Source: Adiantum capillus-veneris (lineage: Eukaryota > Streptophyta > Polypodiopsida > Polypodiales > Pteridaceae). Taken from it: 64,000 nt of DNA. Shown here in pieces: positions 22,383 to 34,856 of this stretch. The notes under the pieces were generated by a model, which did not search any database, had not been told where the DNA came from, and was given only the letters and a program-made list of their open reading frames with translations. The stretch is taken from assembly GCA_014529385.2 (NCBI GenBank), contig CM043947.1, positions 124,020,891 to 124,084,890 of the forward strand, written 5' to 3'. Both the position numbers and the translations under genes were made by a program. The first letter of the stretch is position 1. Each line of letters starts with the position of its first letter.

Positions 22383-22635
22383 ACAGTGATTGGGGTGGAT
22401 TTCCTTGTGATGTGTTGCGGTGTGATTTACTCAAGCTATGTTGAAAAGATGCTAATCTCACTTTGATTGGTCATGACAGATTTGTAAGAAGGTATTAGTG
22501 TAACTAGAACCCCTTCCCTCTTCTCTCTCTTTCCTACATATCTATTTATGTTTGCTTGATCATTGCCGATATGTTTCCAAGCAGCCCAGGCACTCTCTCT
22601 ATCTCTCTACGTGTCCTAGTTTGCATACAAACTAG
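22383..22635 (+). other. Left fragment of the LTR of element C (interrupted)
   Basis: Inferred to be the part of the element C left LTR upstream of the solo-LTR insertion, because sequence continuity across 22640/25417 leads to the primer site at 25566. No gene is seen. Confidence 0.4.
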
Positions 22636-22640
22636 GTGGT
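22636..22640. other. Target-site duplication GTGGT (left) of the solo LTR
   Basis: GTGGT precedes the TG of the solo LTR and recurs at 25417-25421 directly after its CA end. Confidence 0.85.
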
Positions 22641-23309
22641 TGTGAGGTCCCCACCCCGTCGTATCAAACAACGGATCTGATGGTAAACCTGGTGGCCACT
22701 AGATCTATAGCGGAAGCAAACAAAATGGTTCAGGGTTTACTAGCGGACGATCTCTCATCACAAAGTGAGTCGAGTTCGAGCCTACTAGCAACGAGATCTA
22801 GCTCCACCTCGCAGGGGAAGCGTACTTAACTATCTAGCGATCCTAAGACCCACCTTCCAAGAGGAGAGAAGCCTCGAGTGCCTTTTTCCCCATGTTTCAG
22901 AGGCACGTACTCTCGAGAATTCCCCGCTCTAGGGGCAATGATCATTACTAATATCGAGTAAGCACTATGGGGACAGAGAGTTCCCGACCAATCGGGACCA
23001 CCCATCTCGTAGGAATTGGCAACCTGAGCCAAGCCCCCACTTTCCACCCCCACACTCACACTTCATCGTGTGACCTAATTACTACCACAAAGGTTGTTCA
23101 ACATAAATATTCCTTGTTTAATTCCGAATCACATGGTTCGTTAAAACAGCCCTTCAACCAGTATTGCAAACAACACCAAGACAGAATTCCAGTAAAAATT
23201 CTACTCAAACTTATTCATAAAAATTCCAATGTTCTAGAGGTACAACATCCCCCCTCCAGCGAGAGTTCACTCCTCTCGTTGTCGCCTAGCTGCCCATACA
23301 ACTAGGTAT

Positions 23310-23426
23310 GTCCACCGCATAGAAAGCACGACATGGACATTCCCACCGCTTAACCAGCAGACATGGGTTCCCACCGCTTAACCAGCAGTCGTGGGTATCC
23401 ACCGCTTAACCAGCAGACGTGGATTC
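23310..23426. repeat. 28-bp minisatellite in the solo LTR
   Basis: Three clear copies and one degenerate copy of a unit containing CCACCGCTTAACCAGCAG, spaced 28 bases apart. Confidence 0.85.
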
Positions 23427-23672
23427 AAGAGCCCTTAACCAGGAACTCTACCCCCTGTGATCAGGAGGGGGTTCATGACTAATTCAACATTGGAAATAGA
23501 ATGAACACGTCGAGCTAAATTTTCCCTAGCAGACATTCTTTCCTATTGCAAACAGTATATCCATCAACATTATCTTCCTACTTTAGAACTTAACGTACAA
23601 TGATTTCAATGCCGAGGTTTCCGTCGGATTTCTCCAAGGGGATATGAACATTCCTAACTAGCGTATGCAATG

Positions 23673-23840
23673 TTAATTTAAACAACTTGAAATAAAAATA
23701 TGATCTACCTCTTCCATTTCTTCATCGAAGGCTCGTGAGATGGCCGGTATTTGTTCCTCCATGGGAGCCTTTCCTTTTTCGTTGACATTGCTTGTTCCCG
23801 CTTCGCGGTCGTGGGCTCCACCGAAGCGAGTTCTCTTAAC
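23673..23840 (-). other. Short open frame inside the solo LTR, unrecognised
   Basis: A minus-strand frame of about 50-60 residues starts MAPVKRTRFGG and includes KGKAPMEEQ. Its composition resembles the basic N-terminus of some gypsy Gag proteins. It is short and lies inside a unit that otherwise looks like an LTR, so I leave it unassigned. If real, it would mean the unit is not a plain solo LTR. Confidence 0.25.
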
Positions 23841-25416
23841 CGGGGCCATTTTTCTCACTACTTAAATGATAGACTTAAAAAAAAAGAGCTAAGGTCCGAG
23901 AGTAACATGACAAACCAATCGGCAGATTAGATTTATTAAAGACTCCTCCTTATGCACGAGGTTAGATTTTTCTCTTTTTGCCCTAGCAATTTTTAAGGGT
24001 AATTCTGTATCCACCCTATGGGAAACGACTCTAAGGTTAATTTCTTGGCTTAGATGATTAAGAAATTCAGAGTTTTTCTAGTTGATTCACGAAAGATATG
24101 AAGTAAGCAAGCTCATTCATTTTCCTAGAGCAATATGAAGGTGCAAAGTGACCGCAACATGTGTGATGGAAAAACCTTCTTCTTATTGGACTAATGACGG
24201 ATTAATTTTCAGCCTTAATCACATCTGAATGTGAGAGAAGATTAAGTATAATTTAATTACAACTCTATTGAGTAGTGAAAGATTGAATTCTGACAAATCT
24301 ACACTATTACTAGCTGACAATTTATTGACTATACCGCCTAGAGAGAGAATCTTTTCTAATCATGCATTAATCCTTGATTAAGGATGATGAATGGCTGAAT
24401 AAATTAACTAAATGAATGATAATTATGTACTGAAGTATAGCTATGAAAATTTAAAGAACAGCTATAGAGAATTATAGCTAAAAGTAGGCATAGTAGACAA
24501 GAATTATGAGTGGGTAATGATGAGATTAAGAAGAGCAGTAATTAAACCATAATTACCGTGATTAGGGGCTGAGAATCCTCTTAAATTTCTGATGCAATGA
24601 ATCCTCGAGATGGGAATTTCGGCAGCACCTCCCTCCTTGCTTCTCCTTCAAAAGCTGTGTGTGTGCCGGCAGCACCTTCCCAGTGTGTAGGTGTGTGAGT
24701 ATGCAATGTGTGTGTGTGAGCATACATGCCTGTGTGTGTGTGTGTGTGGGCCTTTAAATAGGCTCCTACAGGCTGAAAATCGACCAGCCCTGCTATTAGC
24801 ATCTGGAGGAGCACTCAGTTCACTGCATTTGTAAGTCTAGTTGCCTACTCACCAAGCGTCAGGTTGGCTAGTTTAACTGACTCTAAGACTTAGTTACTGG
24901 CTTGGAAACTCTCCCAGGACTCCCACATAGCAAGAGGGCGCCCCCTAGCTTCTAAAGCTGATCTGGAGTGGCCTGGGACCTGTTCCCACACAGTCCCGGG
25001 CCCCCGGTGCCTCCCCGGATAATTTTTAGGAAAATTGGTTCTAGGCTAAAACGGGTCATACGAGTCGGATTTTGATGCCGTAAATTGCTATACTGAGCTC
25101 TAACTAAGGCATACTGGACCGAGTACCTGCCATATTTAGCAGCCCTCGGGGTCCGAAAATGCATTTTTTTCAAATTCGGGGTACGGGTGCAGATTTTCGA
25201 GACGGTCAAAACTAAATGGGTCGGGTGACCAAAAACTTACTATATTTGGAAAATTTTCACAAAAATTATTTTAATTCACATTTCGAAGCTTTATGACATT
25301 TTAAACATCATGGCACTGACAGAATTCGGAAAACTGCTAAAAATAGTAACTTTTTTCCATTATGATCATTTCATGATACAAGGGTGCTCTTTTTGGTTGG
25401 GGTCAGAGACCTTACA

Positions 25417-25421
25417 GTGGT
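25417..25421. other. Target-site duplication GTGGT (right) of the solo LTR
   Basis: Identical to 22636-22640. Confidence 0.85.
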
Positions 25422-25562
25422 GCCCCAAATTTGTGTAGGGTTAGGTTGCGGGTTTGTGTGTGTGTTTGTTGTTTTTTCCAACCCCAACCGAATTGAGCAG
25501 CACGGGAGCCTTGAAGGGTGGTTAGAGGCCACTCTTCTTGTTGCCCGCCCCGGACCGCCTCA
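25422..25562 (+). mobile_element. End of the left LTR of element C
   Basis: The sequence before the primer site ends ...CCTCA. It contains a GT run and a stretch weakly similar to the end of the element A LTR (agaggcc...ttgttgcccgcccc). The rest of this LTR was separated by the solo-LTR insertion. Confidence 0.5.
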
Positions 25563-25565
25563 AAT

Positions 25566-25583
25566 TGGTGCCCCCACTGAGGA
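25566..25583 (+). other. Primer-binding site of element C
   Basis: TGGTGCCCCCACTGAGGA, identical over 18 bases to the site of element A at 960. Confidence 0.75.
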
Positions 25584-25949
25584 GGGCTTGTGTATTTTTG
25601 TGTAGGATAAACCTTTAGCATAGTCAAGTAGTTTGCTGAACCACGAGAATTTGTAAGATCCTTCCATTCCCATTGCAAGGCAAAAGGTACACATAATTGT
25701 TAGTACTAAGTTGCAATTGCAGTTAGTAGAAAGATCTATTTTCAACAATGTATGGTGTTCGTGTTTGGTGCCCAAAGAGTAGGAGAAACTCTTGCATCAC
25801 CAAACCCTGTCATCCTGCCTCTTGTTCATTATCATTAAATCTTTTGATGTGCATATTTTTATTTTGTTGTAGAACAGATTGCCATGTAGAAAACATTATT
25901 GTGTAAATTGTTTTAAGAAAAAAAAGTGCATCTCTTTCAAATCAATTCA

Positions 25950-26788
25950 ATGGAAAGCATCCGCCAAATGTCTGGATATCCTCTTTTCTTTGGAGAGCCC
26001 GGAGAGGATGCTGAATTATTTTTAGGGAATTTCAAGATGTCTTGCCATATCAAGAGGATAATAACTGATCAAGAACGTGTAGAAATGCTTGAGGTGGTCC
26101 TTAGGAAAGATGCTAGCACTTGGTTTGACTCTTTGCTTGAGGAAGTTAAGGGGAATTACAGGAAGTTTTGAATCGTTTAAAAGAGATACTTATTTGATCC
26201 CCAAAAGACTCAAAAACTATGGCAAGACATAGTTTCTCATAAGCAAAAAGACTAGATGATTACTACTTGTACAAGCAAGAGTTTCTACGTCTTTGGGCTC
26301 TATGGATACGAAATGTTGTTACCCTAGTGATGGTGCATAATTTCTAAATAAGGAGAGGTTCATAGCCAAACTATTTTCTGACCTTAAGGTAAAAGTTGAG
26401 GCGGGTGCACCTGCTACCTTTGATGTAGCTGAAACTAGGGCTGCTAAGAAGTATAGGAAACTCAAGTGCCTAAGGGGAGAGGTTCCAATAGAAGGTCTTA
26501 GACCCAAAGGTAACTCACAAGAATCAAAATCTAGGGAGCTTCCTGAGGTAACAAACAGAAGTGATTGATAAGTTAAATGAATCTTTAAGCAGCTTGTCAA
26601 TTCACCTTGCACAAGCTGTAGGTCCAAAGGGACAAGCAAAGAAGTCAGAAGAGCGAGATCCACGACCTAGGAGAGTCTTGCAATGTTGGAATTGCGGAGA
26701 GTCTGGACATGGGATGTATAATTGTACTTGGCCCCATGGGGAGTCGGGGAGATCTAACTTGAATTACCCAGTGATGAATGCAGGTTAA
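25950..26788 (+). pseudogene. Decayed gag of element C with zinc knuckle
   Basis: From the ATG at 25950 the frame reads MESIRQMSGYPLFFGEPGEDAE, then a STWFDSL block, as in a Retrotrans_gag capsid domain. A stop at about 26170 and frame changes follow. 26352-26560 resumes with ERFIAKLFSDLKVKVEAG and a KKYRKLK block. 26561-26788 ends with the CCHC knuckle CWNCGESGHGMYNC (about 26690-26735). The opening of this gag resembles that of element B. There is no pol behind it. It is inactive as it stands. Confidence 0.75.
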
Positions 26789-27792
26789 CAAACTAGTCAA
26801 GAACCAAGGAATCTACAAAGGCCAAATGGAGCAAGACCACCTCCATAAGGAGTGGAAGGAGTTCCACCTTTGCCAGACCCAAATGTGAATGTGATAGAGG
26901 TGACAAATTCAAAAGATGTTGACATGGAAGAAAATGCAATTAAGCATTGTCATGCCACTTTGCATGCACAAGCTAAAAAATAGAGTTTTGTCTATATTTA
27001 TGAACTTTGACAAATCTATGCATTATGTTAGAATTTTTTATGGCATCAGATTAGCAGAAATGTATGTATTATGTGGGTACCTTTTTGTAGACCAAAGTGA
27101 GCTAAGTGGACTGACATGTGAAGAAAGAAAGAAGCGTTGGTTTTCTACTTAGAAATGCAGAGCTTGAAGTGCAAAAGGAATAGGTCCATACGGCTTATCA
27201 AATAGAGCTACGGAGCCAAATATATTGAAGTATGAAGGTGCAGTGCATTGCAGATTCTTGTCGGGAAACGTAGCTAGGGACATGTGGCCAAGTGGATGCC
27301 GGTGTATAGACCCATAGTGCTTAATTTATGAAGCTTGCTAGTCTTTTCAGATCAGCAATCTGAGTTCCGGATGTCAAGTTATTAGCAGTCAAAGTTTTAT
27401 CGGGGGCCAAGTTTCTGTCAGTTTGCTTGCTTTGGAAAGAGTGCCTACATAGGTTTCTAGAACTTGGTGTAGTCTGCAAGGGTAGTCGATAGTGTATGAA
27501 GCTAGCAAGAACAAACGGCATGTTAATTAGAGCCTAGAGCGCCCAGTTATGGCTTGTCAAAGTTTGGGCAATTACTCGAGAGAAGGTTGCAGATGATTTT
27601 CAAGTTTTTGATCATTTCCGTTGGAGGGCCAAATAAAGTTCAAGGGAAGTGGGTTTGCACTGATTGAGGTTTATGTTAAAGACTTTTGGGTGGGTTTCTT
27701 TTATTTTGACAATCGGCCTTGTGAGCAGTCAATGGAAAAGCCTCAAACTGATGAGAAAAACAAAAACAAGAATATATGTATATTATTTTTTA
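26789..27792 (+). other. 3' internal region of element C, no gene seen
   Basis: Non-coding. 27330-27700 is alignable by eye with 3550-3860 of element A, for example around the phrases gatcagcaatctgagt and gcactgattgaggt. This supports common descent of A and C. Confidence 0.5.
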
Positions 27793-28996
27793 AGAGGCCT
27801 TGAGGCCTTTGGAAAATTGAAGGCACAAGGAAATGCCACGTGGCTCACAGTTATCCCATATGCAAAACAAAGAGCCTCCAGGCAGGGCTATATGGGCAAA
27901 AGCATGAGCCTCAATGGAGGTGTATGACGGGAGTGGGAGCTCCTTGAGCACAACGATGGCGGTTCTGCTTTGTCGGTCGTGCGTGCTGGCACAGCCGGGC
28001 GGTTTCTAGCCGGCAACGACCGGTGTTGGTGGTGTCTAGTGGCTCTCGATGCGTGGGAGGCGGAGATGACCTGGCATTGCTTAGGGCAGTGCCCCGTGTG
28101 TCGTCCCTTTTCAATTCAAGGTCAAAGCACCCCCCCCCCCCCCAAAAAAAAAAGCGAGGTCGCTATTGCTCGGGTAGGGGAAGGGTCCCGTAGAAGGTGA
28201 GTAAGTGAGAAGGACATTACAAAGGGGCCTAAAAGGCCATTATAAGAGCCCATCAAAGGGGTCTCGTGGCGATGCCAGGGGAGCAAGAGAGAGGGCAAAG
28301 CAAAGGACCAAGGTCGGCCAAAAGGGGGAATGCAAAGAGGAAATGGGCGACCGAATTGGGCGGACAAAAGACGAAAACGGATGCACCATGCAAGGAGATA
28401 CTAAAAGCGAAGTGATCTAAGTGCAAGGAATGCAAGGGAAATTCCAAAAGGAACAAAGAGAGAAGGGCACGAGCAAAGAGAGCTTCATTTTTTTCTTTTT
28501 GGGGAGATTGGGACCTCTATAAAAGGGGTATTTTTGCACTAAAGAGGGGTAAGGATCTTTTAGGCTTGGTTGGGTTTTTGGGAGGGGTAAAATCTTCAAG
28601 TATTTTGGGGGGGAGCTTTTGGGAGGGAGAACCTACTGGAGCAGAGTGGAGTCCTTCTGCCTGGGAGAAATTGGAGAAGCCAAAGCACGAGGAAACGGGA
28701 TGGTGGGCACCCTAGGGAAGAAGTATGAGGTGAGGATTGCAATTCGAAAGGCATACCAATCGGGCGTATGCAACTGGATTGTAAAAGTGCAGTTAGAATT
28801 CTTACAGTGTATCTGTTGTACCACAGCTCTTGAATTTGGAAGCTTTGTTTCTTCATCATAACAATACTTATTGTTTTTAATTGCAATCTTCTCTCTCTAC
28901 TCTCTTGAATCTTCAGTACTATGTATATTAACCTATTGAATACTTCTACCTGCACTCTATTATCCTAGTTTGAACGCCTGCTATGCTCCTGTCTAC
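27793..28996 (+). mobile_element. LTR-like segment (right LTR of element C or left LTR of element D)
   Basis: The start (AAGAGGCCTTGAGGCC) lines up with the start of the element A right LTR. A TATA box (TATAAAA) is at 28518-28524, again as in A. The segment reads to a probable CA end near 28996, after which a gag begins. I cannot pair it with a second complete LTR, so its owner and both boundaries are uncertain. A C-run lies at 28129-28143 next to an A-run. Confidence 0.5.
28518..28524 (+). promoter_or_regulatory. TATA box in the LTR-like segment
   Basis: CTCTATAAAAGGGG, the same arrangement as in the LTRs of element A. Confidence 0.5.
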
Positions 28997-29088
28997 AGCT
29001 AGAGGCCCAGTGCTTTCCTGGAGAACCGCGCACTCTGACAAATTTGTTGAACCAGACGTGAAACAGATTGGGGTAGACAGAGCCGACC

Positions 29089-29995
29089 ATGCCGACAGGC
29101 CAAGATAATGGGATGCAACAATTGATGCAGCAATTTGCTTCTCTTGTGCATTAACAACATCTTCACCATCATCAGATGTTCACTCAAAGCTCAGCAAGAG
29201 AAAGGAAAGCACGGATTCGTGAAGCTAGGCAAACAGTGACAAATAAAGTGGGACAGTTTGAAGGCCATGATGTTACTAAATTCTGTCAACTGTATGAACA
29301 TGCAATGGAAGACAAGGGAAAAATGAACAAGCTGCAATAGAGAATTTTGTGTTGGTAGTCGTGCCTGAACTGCGGACATGGGTTGAAGAGCTTCGGACTG
29401 CGCATGGGGAAACCTAGGCGGGGTTCAAAGAAGCTCTCAAACACGACTAATTTGTAGAAGATAAGGAGCATGTTACAAAGAAAAGCTTTCAGAAATGGGT
29501 GCAACACTGCAATAAGGGGCTTTCTGCACCTAACCTGCTACGGGAATTTGAGAAAATATTTGTCTAGTTATCTGCTACCGAATGTGCTGCTTTGAATTCT
29601 AAAAGGTAGAATTGTCTGTGCAGGCTGCAAACTTGAAACTGCAAAAGAGCTTAGTGGATCTCCTTGAGGATCTAGCAGGAGAATTAGGGCTAAAATCAGA
29701 TTGGAAAAAAGTAATTGAAGCTATGAATATGGTGGTAAAGCAACAGAAAAGGCTGGACAAGTTAGTTGGGATGACTATCGATGTGGAAGATAAATTGGAA
29801 GAGGTCCCTGTGTTGTTAAAGGAGAAGACCTCGAAGCTAGAGGAGTCTTTTATGGACGAGCTTGTGAAGGGAATCCAGGAGTTAAATATTAATTTGAAGG
29901 CAATTAAGCTGGAAGAAAAAGGTTCGGCATCTCGATCAAAACAAGGCGGGCAGCAGAGAGGAAGTGGTAATCAAAATTGTCCGAGTTTATTATAG
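29089..29995 (+). pseudogene. Decayed gag-like gene (element D)
   Basis: From ATG 29089 the frame starts MPTGQDNGMQQLMQQF and continues through a stop with KVGQFEGHDVTKFCQLYE, a short frame shift, then VPELRTWVEELR and KKSFQKWVQHCNKG. This resembles the capsid part of a gag-type protein. 29612-29995 is open for 127 residues, with a helical DLLEDLAGEL region and an RSKQGGQQRGSG basic tail. Several stops (about 29149, 29416, 29449, 29566) show decay. The function as a gag is inferred from pattern and position after an LTR. Confidence 0.5.
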
Positions 29996-30182
29996 AATTA
30001 TTGCATGGGAACTGCATTTTGTAGAGAGATCCCTCTTTTGCTGATAGTTCATTTTTTTATGAATCCCTCTCTCTTGCTTTAATCCTTGTGGGACTTCACC
30101 TTCATGCTCCTAGCAATAGTGACATCACTATCGCGGGGTGCTGGTGGAGAATGAAGGGTGTAATCATAATTCTCTTATCTTC

Positions 30183-30197
30183 AAAAAGGGGAGGCTT
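30183..30197 (+). other. Polypurine-tract-like site of element D
   Basis: AAAAAGGGGAGGC precedes TTTGAGGCCTG; TGAGGCC at 30198 is also how the element A right LTR begins. The LTR that should follow is not recognisable beyond about 30230, so it is probably truncated. Confidence 0.45.
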
Positions 30198-30444
30198 TGA
30201 GGCCTGCTCTATGAACATTCCCCTACGGGTGCACCAAACCCCCACCCAAGGCTATGAGAGAATGTAGATGGGTGGAAAAACACCACAACAATGCCACAAA
30301 ACAATCGAATAGCACAACTGTAGTGCATACGTGAGAGGCGAGAGAGAGCTCCATGGTATATCCACTATCTCCCCTTTGTTGCTTTATGAGGGTGTCTTGT
30401 TCCACTATATAAATTACTACCCCTTTGATCCATATTCCCCATGT

Positions 30445-30777
30445 TGGAAAATGGATCAAAGGGGTGCCTTGAGGGTGTCTTGGTCCACTATATATACTAC
30501 TACCCCTTTGATCCATATTCCCCGTGTGGGATCTACATGGTGACACTTGGTGGTCTGCCATGGACTGTCCTCCAAAACTTTCCCACAAACTTCAAAGAAA
30601 AACTTTTTCTTGACCCTACTTTGACCACCCCCCATTTTGTGCTCACCCATTAAATGGAACACTTGTCAAAACCCACCCTCAAGGAGGTCACCTAAAGAAA
30701 TGTAACATATCACGTGAGTTCAACAGAAGGGTATTAAAAGTTTTTAAAACTTACAAAAATATATATACAAAAAGGAT
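30445..30777. repeat. Duplicated block, copy 1, first part
   Basis: A 333-bp stretch beginning TGGAAAATGGATCAAAGGGG matches 37277-37608 with few differences. It contains a nearby internal inverted pair, ggatcaaaggggt and acccctttgatcc. Confidence 0.88.
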
Positions 30778-33313
30778 ACTATTTTTCCAAATTTGAAAAA
30801 AATTTACAGATTTTAAAAGAAAAGGGGACATTTTATTCCTAAAAAACTTCACAGATAAGGGGTTTTACAAACATATCTTGAACGCATGTGATATGGTAGT
30901 TTTACACATAGTGAACCCCCCAAGAACCCACCTTAGGCCAAGTTCTCAATTTTGACTTCCGACATGTGTCACGCATTCTGACTTCTTTGTGACCTCGAAT
31001 GGCACACCGCAAAATGATGGAAAATCATCTTATTCCCCATGCCACTTCTATCCATCGACTTTGTCTCGGCATAGCTTCATGCTCATAACTTTGATTGATG
31101 CTCTGTCACTTCTAGATAGATCCAAATGTTGTATACCATGATTGAAAACCTTGATAAGCTTCAAACAAATATTGATGACACACTTATCGAGGTGACCCGA
31201 CACAAAATTTACCCTTGGCAAAACTTTAACTTCTTCTAACTTGGCCGTTTGTACTCTGATTGTTGATCCAAACAAACCAACATGCTCCTCAGATCAAGGA
31301 CTCTAGATCTATCCACTCATATATAAATCAATTCCTTATCCACTTTTCCACCCTCACAAAGGTTTGTAAACCAGCATTACCTTCAAACTGCAATATCTTG
31401 CACCCCGTAGATCCAATTGAAGAGTCACGCTGACTAGCTTGGAGAACACTTTGATGAATATCCTTAGCAGTTTCATTTCAATACTTTGGGCCCTTCTACT
31501 ATCCGCATTTCAAAGGACCTATAACAGAGCACCTTGCTCCAAGAAATCTCATCATGCATACACCTCTCCAACCACTTGATTTCCCTCGCCCTTCATATCT
31601 TCTTTATCACTCTGACATGCACCTTTAGATTCCCATGGCACTACTTTGTCCTCTTCATAAAGCTGACCAAATTAGATGCACCATATTTTTTGGCATCATA
31701 CCTTCCTCTTTCCCTCCTCCTACCATCACATCTACAATAGCAAGATTCTTCCCTCTTTCCCTCTCAAAGATCGCACTCCCCTCTTACTCTGTCTACCCTA
31801 CACACACACACATAACATATTCAGAGAACCCTAAGTCTCCATTTGTTGAAGCTCAATTTCAATGAAGTTGTGCCATAAGGAGGCTCTACCACAAGGAAGC
31901 TTGACCAAAAGGAAGCAGAGGTAAGATTCTTCACACCTTTACTTCCCTTTACCCTATTGTTTTACACACACACACACACACACACACACGCGTGCGCATT
32001 AAAAAAGATAGAAGTAGAGATTTCATGTCTCTTGCATGATGGTTGTAGAGGCTTGCTTGTTTGCTTGATGTGTGATTAGTGCAAAGAAGAGAGGAAAAGA
32101 GATATTAATGTAGACTAATGTTAATGCTCATTTAGTGTTTAGTGTTGAAGCGAGAATGTTTGAAAGATGGTCAATTTGTGTTAAGCTAGAGTTAAAAATT
32201 TCATGAAAGATGTTTATGTTAAGCTTGAGAAAAAATGAGTGAAAAGAATAGACCAAAAGTATAAACATTACAATACATTCAAAAAAAGAAAAAGGAAAAT
32301 GGAAACAACAACTAAAGAAAGATTGGATCAATAAAAAACATTAACTTTGTCCTAAAACTAGAGAGATGGAAAAGAGAGAGAAAAATAAACATCATAGGGA
32401 CGATTAGGGACAGGGAACGTTTTAAAATAGTGTAGGTTAGATTAGAGAGAAGAAAACATAGAAATAGGGTAAAGAAAGGGTGTAGAGAGAGTCTATAGTT
32501 AGAGAGTACATAGAGAGATGGTTAGAGAGCGTAAAGATGGAGCACATAGAGGTTGTAGAGAGAGGAGAGTAGAAGATTAAAATATGGAGAGAGATGTTTT
32601 GAGAGAGTAGAGAGGGTAGAGATAGAGTTTAGGTAGAGAGTAGAGATTAATGTATCTAGAGAGATTTTTAAAGAGAGTAGAGAGGGTAGAGATAGGTAGA
32701 TAGGTAAAGAGAGAAATTGTAAAGGTTAGGCAGAAAGGTAGAGGCTCGGTAGATAGGTAGAAAGAAAAGTGAGAGGAATATTATGTAAAGGTAGAGAAGT
32801 GGGATAGAGAGGGTAGATAGGTAGAGAGAGTAGATATTTGGTAGACAAGTAGAGAGAGAGTGTAGAGGTTCGGTAGATAGGTAGAGAGAAAAGTGAGAGG
32901 AAGATTAGGTAGAGGTAGAGAACTGGGATAGAGAGAGAAAAAGAGAGATTAGAGGAAGAGAAAGAGAGAGTGGATAGATAAAAAGAAAGATTAAAGAGAG
33001 AAAAAGAGAGGGTGTAGATAGAAGTGTAAAGTATTACTTTTGTTGTATATTCTTATGTGTAGGTAATCCATATGTGAGTGTGTAAATATATATGCATATG
33101 TGTATGCATTAAGTTAGGAGCATAGCAGTTGATAGTTGAATGATTCATCTCAGCTATATTCCCTTTTTACTTATGTCGTTGTAGTAGAAAGTTCTACTCA
33201 TGTATAGATCACCGTGTTGTACCCTTGGTTATATTTTGATTGAGATTGTGATGATATCTAAAGAGGTGACACTAGACTATAGGCACTACTAACTCCTACT
33301 TAAGTCTACCAGT
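30778..33313. other. 2.5-kb segment absent from the second duplicated copy
   Basis: Copy 2 joins the equivalents of 30777 and 33314 directly, sharing only the bases AT at the joint. This segment was therefore deleted in copy 2 or inserted in copy 1. It holds no gene I recognise, a (CA)n run at about 31963-31989, and a purine-rich run at 32340-33020. Confidence 0.75.
32340..33020. repeat. GAGA-type purine-rich degenerate repeat
   Basis: Many imperfect copies of gtagagaga / ggtagataggtagag in tandem on the plus strand. Confidence 0.85.
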
Positions 33314-33865
33314 ATGGTTCAAATATATGTAATTAACTATAAGTGTTTCTATACAACCTTGTATTTGTGTACATATGCTACTTTATAGATATATATGCAT
33401 GATGTATAAATGTATCTATGTGAGTGTGTATGTGTATATGCATACATGTAAGAACTACGTAGAACAACATAGCACCTAAAGGTTAAACACTTCCTCTCCA
33501 ACATAGTCCCTTTTTAATCATGACATTATCGTAGGTATCTAGTCATGTATGAATTAGCGCAATGTACGGATGATATTGTGATGAATTCGAAAAAGGTGCC
33601 ACTAGACTATTGGCACTAGTAGCCCCTACCTAAGTCTAATAGAATATTTGTATGCATGTAACTACACATGTGTGTGTGTGTGTGCGTGTGTGTGTCTATA
33701 TATTAGAGTGAGTGGGTATACACCTATTCTACATATCTCTCTACAGCCTCTCTATCTATCTTGATTAGGTAGATAAGTAGGGGTATGTAGACTAGGTGGA
33801 GAGACAGAAGTAGGTATATGGGTAAAATCTATCTACCTCTGTCCCTATGTCTAATCTACTTCTAT

Positions 33866-33867
<2 letters not shown>

Positions 33868-33939
<72 letters not shown>
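33868..33939. repeat. (CT)n microsatellite
   Basis: About 36 uninterrupted CT units; the counterpart in copy 2 (38162-38203) is much shorter. Confidence 0.95.
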
Positions 33940-33941
<2 letters not shown>

Positions 33942-34051
33942 GCCCTATCCATCTACCTCCCTCTCTATGTCATCTCTATCTACCTTACGTAGAGAAATAG
34001 AGGTATGTAGATTACTCATAGAGAGAGAGAGAAAGAGGTAAATATATTAAA

Positions 34052-34056
34052 TCTAT
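34052..34056. other. Target-site duplication TCTAT (left) of the small LTR element
   Basis: Repeated at 36064-36068. Confidence 0.75.
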
Positions 34057-34339
34057 TGTTTGATTATGAATCTATGGTGGAAGTATTGCAACATCTATGG
34101 TGGGTGCTTTTGAAGAGGATCCATGGCATGGAGCACTGTGCAAAGAGACAAGAAGAGAGAGAGAGAGAGAGAGAGGAGCTTGACACAAAAATAGAAAAAA
34201 GAAACTCTATGTATTGTATTGATACTTAAAGCCTTTACATCTATCTATCTATCTCTTTATCTCTCTCTCTCTTTATATATATCTTTATATATATGTATAT
34301 ATGTATATATAGATATGTATAGATATGTATATATATAGA

Positions 34340-34343
<4 letters not shown>

Positions 34344-34416
<73 letters not shown>
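34344..34416. repeat. (AT)n microsatellite in the left LTR
   Basis: More than 30 AT units. It makes this LTR longer than its partner. Confidence 0.95.
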
Positions 34417-34422
<6 letters not shown>

Positions 34423-34856
34423 CTATATATATATAGAGATATATGATAGGCTAGTGAACTAGTTGTAGCCACCCTTTCTCATGCAAAACTAAGTGCATTA
34501 TCTGCATGTACTAAGAGAGTGTTCCCATGGGTTGACACCAGAGTGGACTAGGGCTTGCAAATCCAACAATTCCTCCATCAAGATCGAAGTAGATACACCA
34601 CTCTCATGATATCTTGAGTTTTTGGTATACTCATCAGCGTGAATTTTAGCTTCTCTCATAACCAAGGGTTTTAGTATACACGTAACTTGGTGCTACGGTT
34701 AAGCTACAAACTAATGGATTTTTTGGTTTACTTCCAATCCTTTGTTTTTTTGTTTACCCAATAACATTGGGACAATAGGCTGAGCATAAATGTTTGTGGG
34801 AGGTCTTACCACTTATGTGTGGCAGTGTTTATAACTCGTATAATTTTTTTGGCATG

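Larger units (their letters stand above)
22641..25416 (+). mobile_element. Solo LTR, 2776 bp
   Basis: The unit starts TGTGAGGTC and ends GACCTTACA, so its ends are imperfect inverted repeats of TG...CA type, and GTGGT is duplicated on both sides. It contains no retrotransposon protein, which is what a solo LTR looks like after recombination between two LTRs. A TATA-like tttaaata at about 24751 would put ~650 bp of R/U5 before the end if it reads on the plus strand. The strand is inferred from that alone. Confidence 0.8.

Noticed and set aside
31048-31275. A 75-residue minus-strand frame in the 2.5-kb segment unique to copy 1
   Set aside because: No motif, no partner frame and no start context; too weak to annotate as a gene.
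34257-34472. Tyr/Ile-repeat protein on the minus strand
   Set aside because: It is encoded entirely by the (AT)n microsatellite of an LTR.
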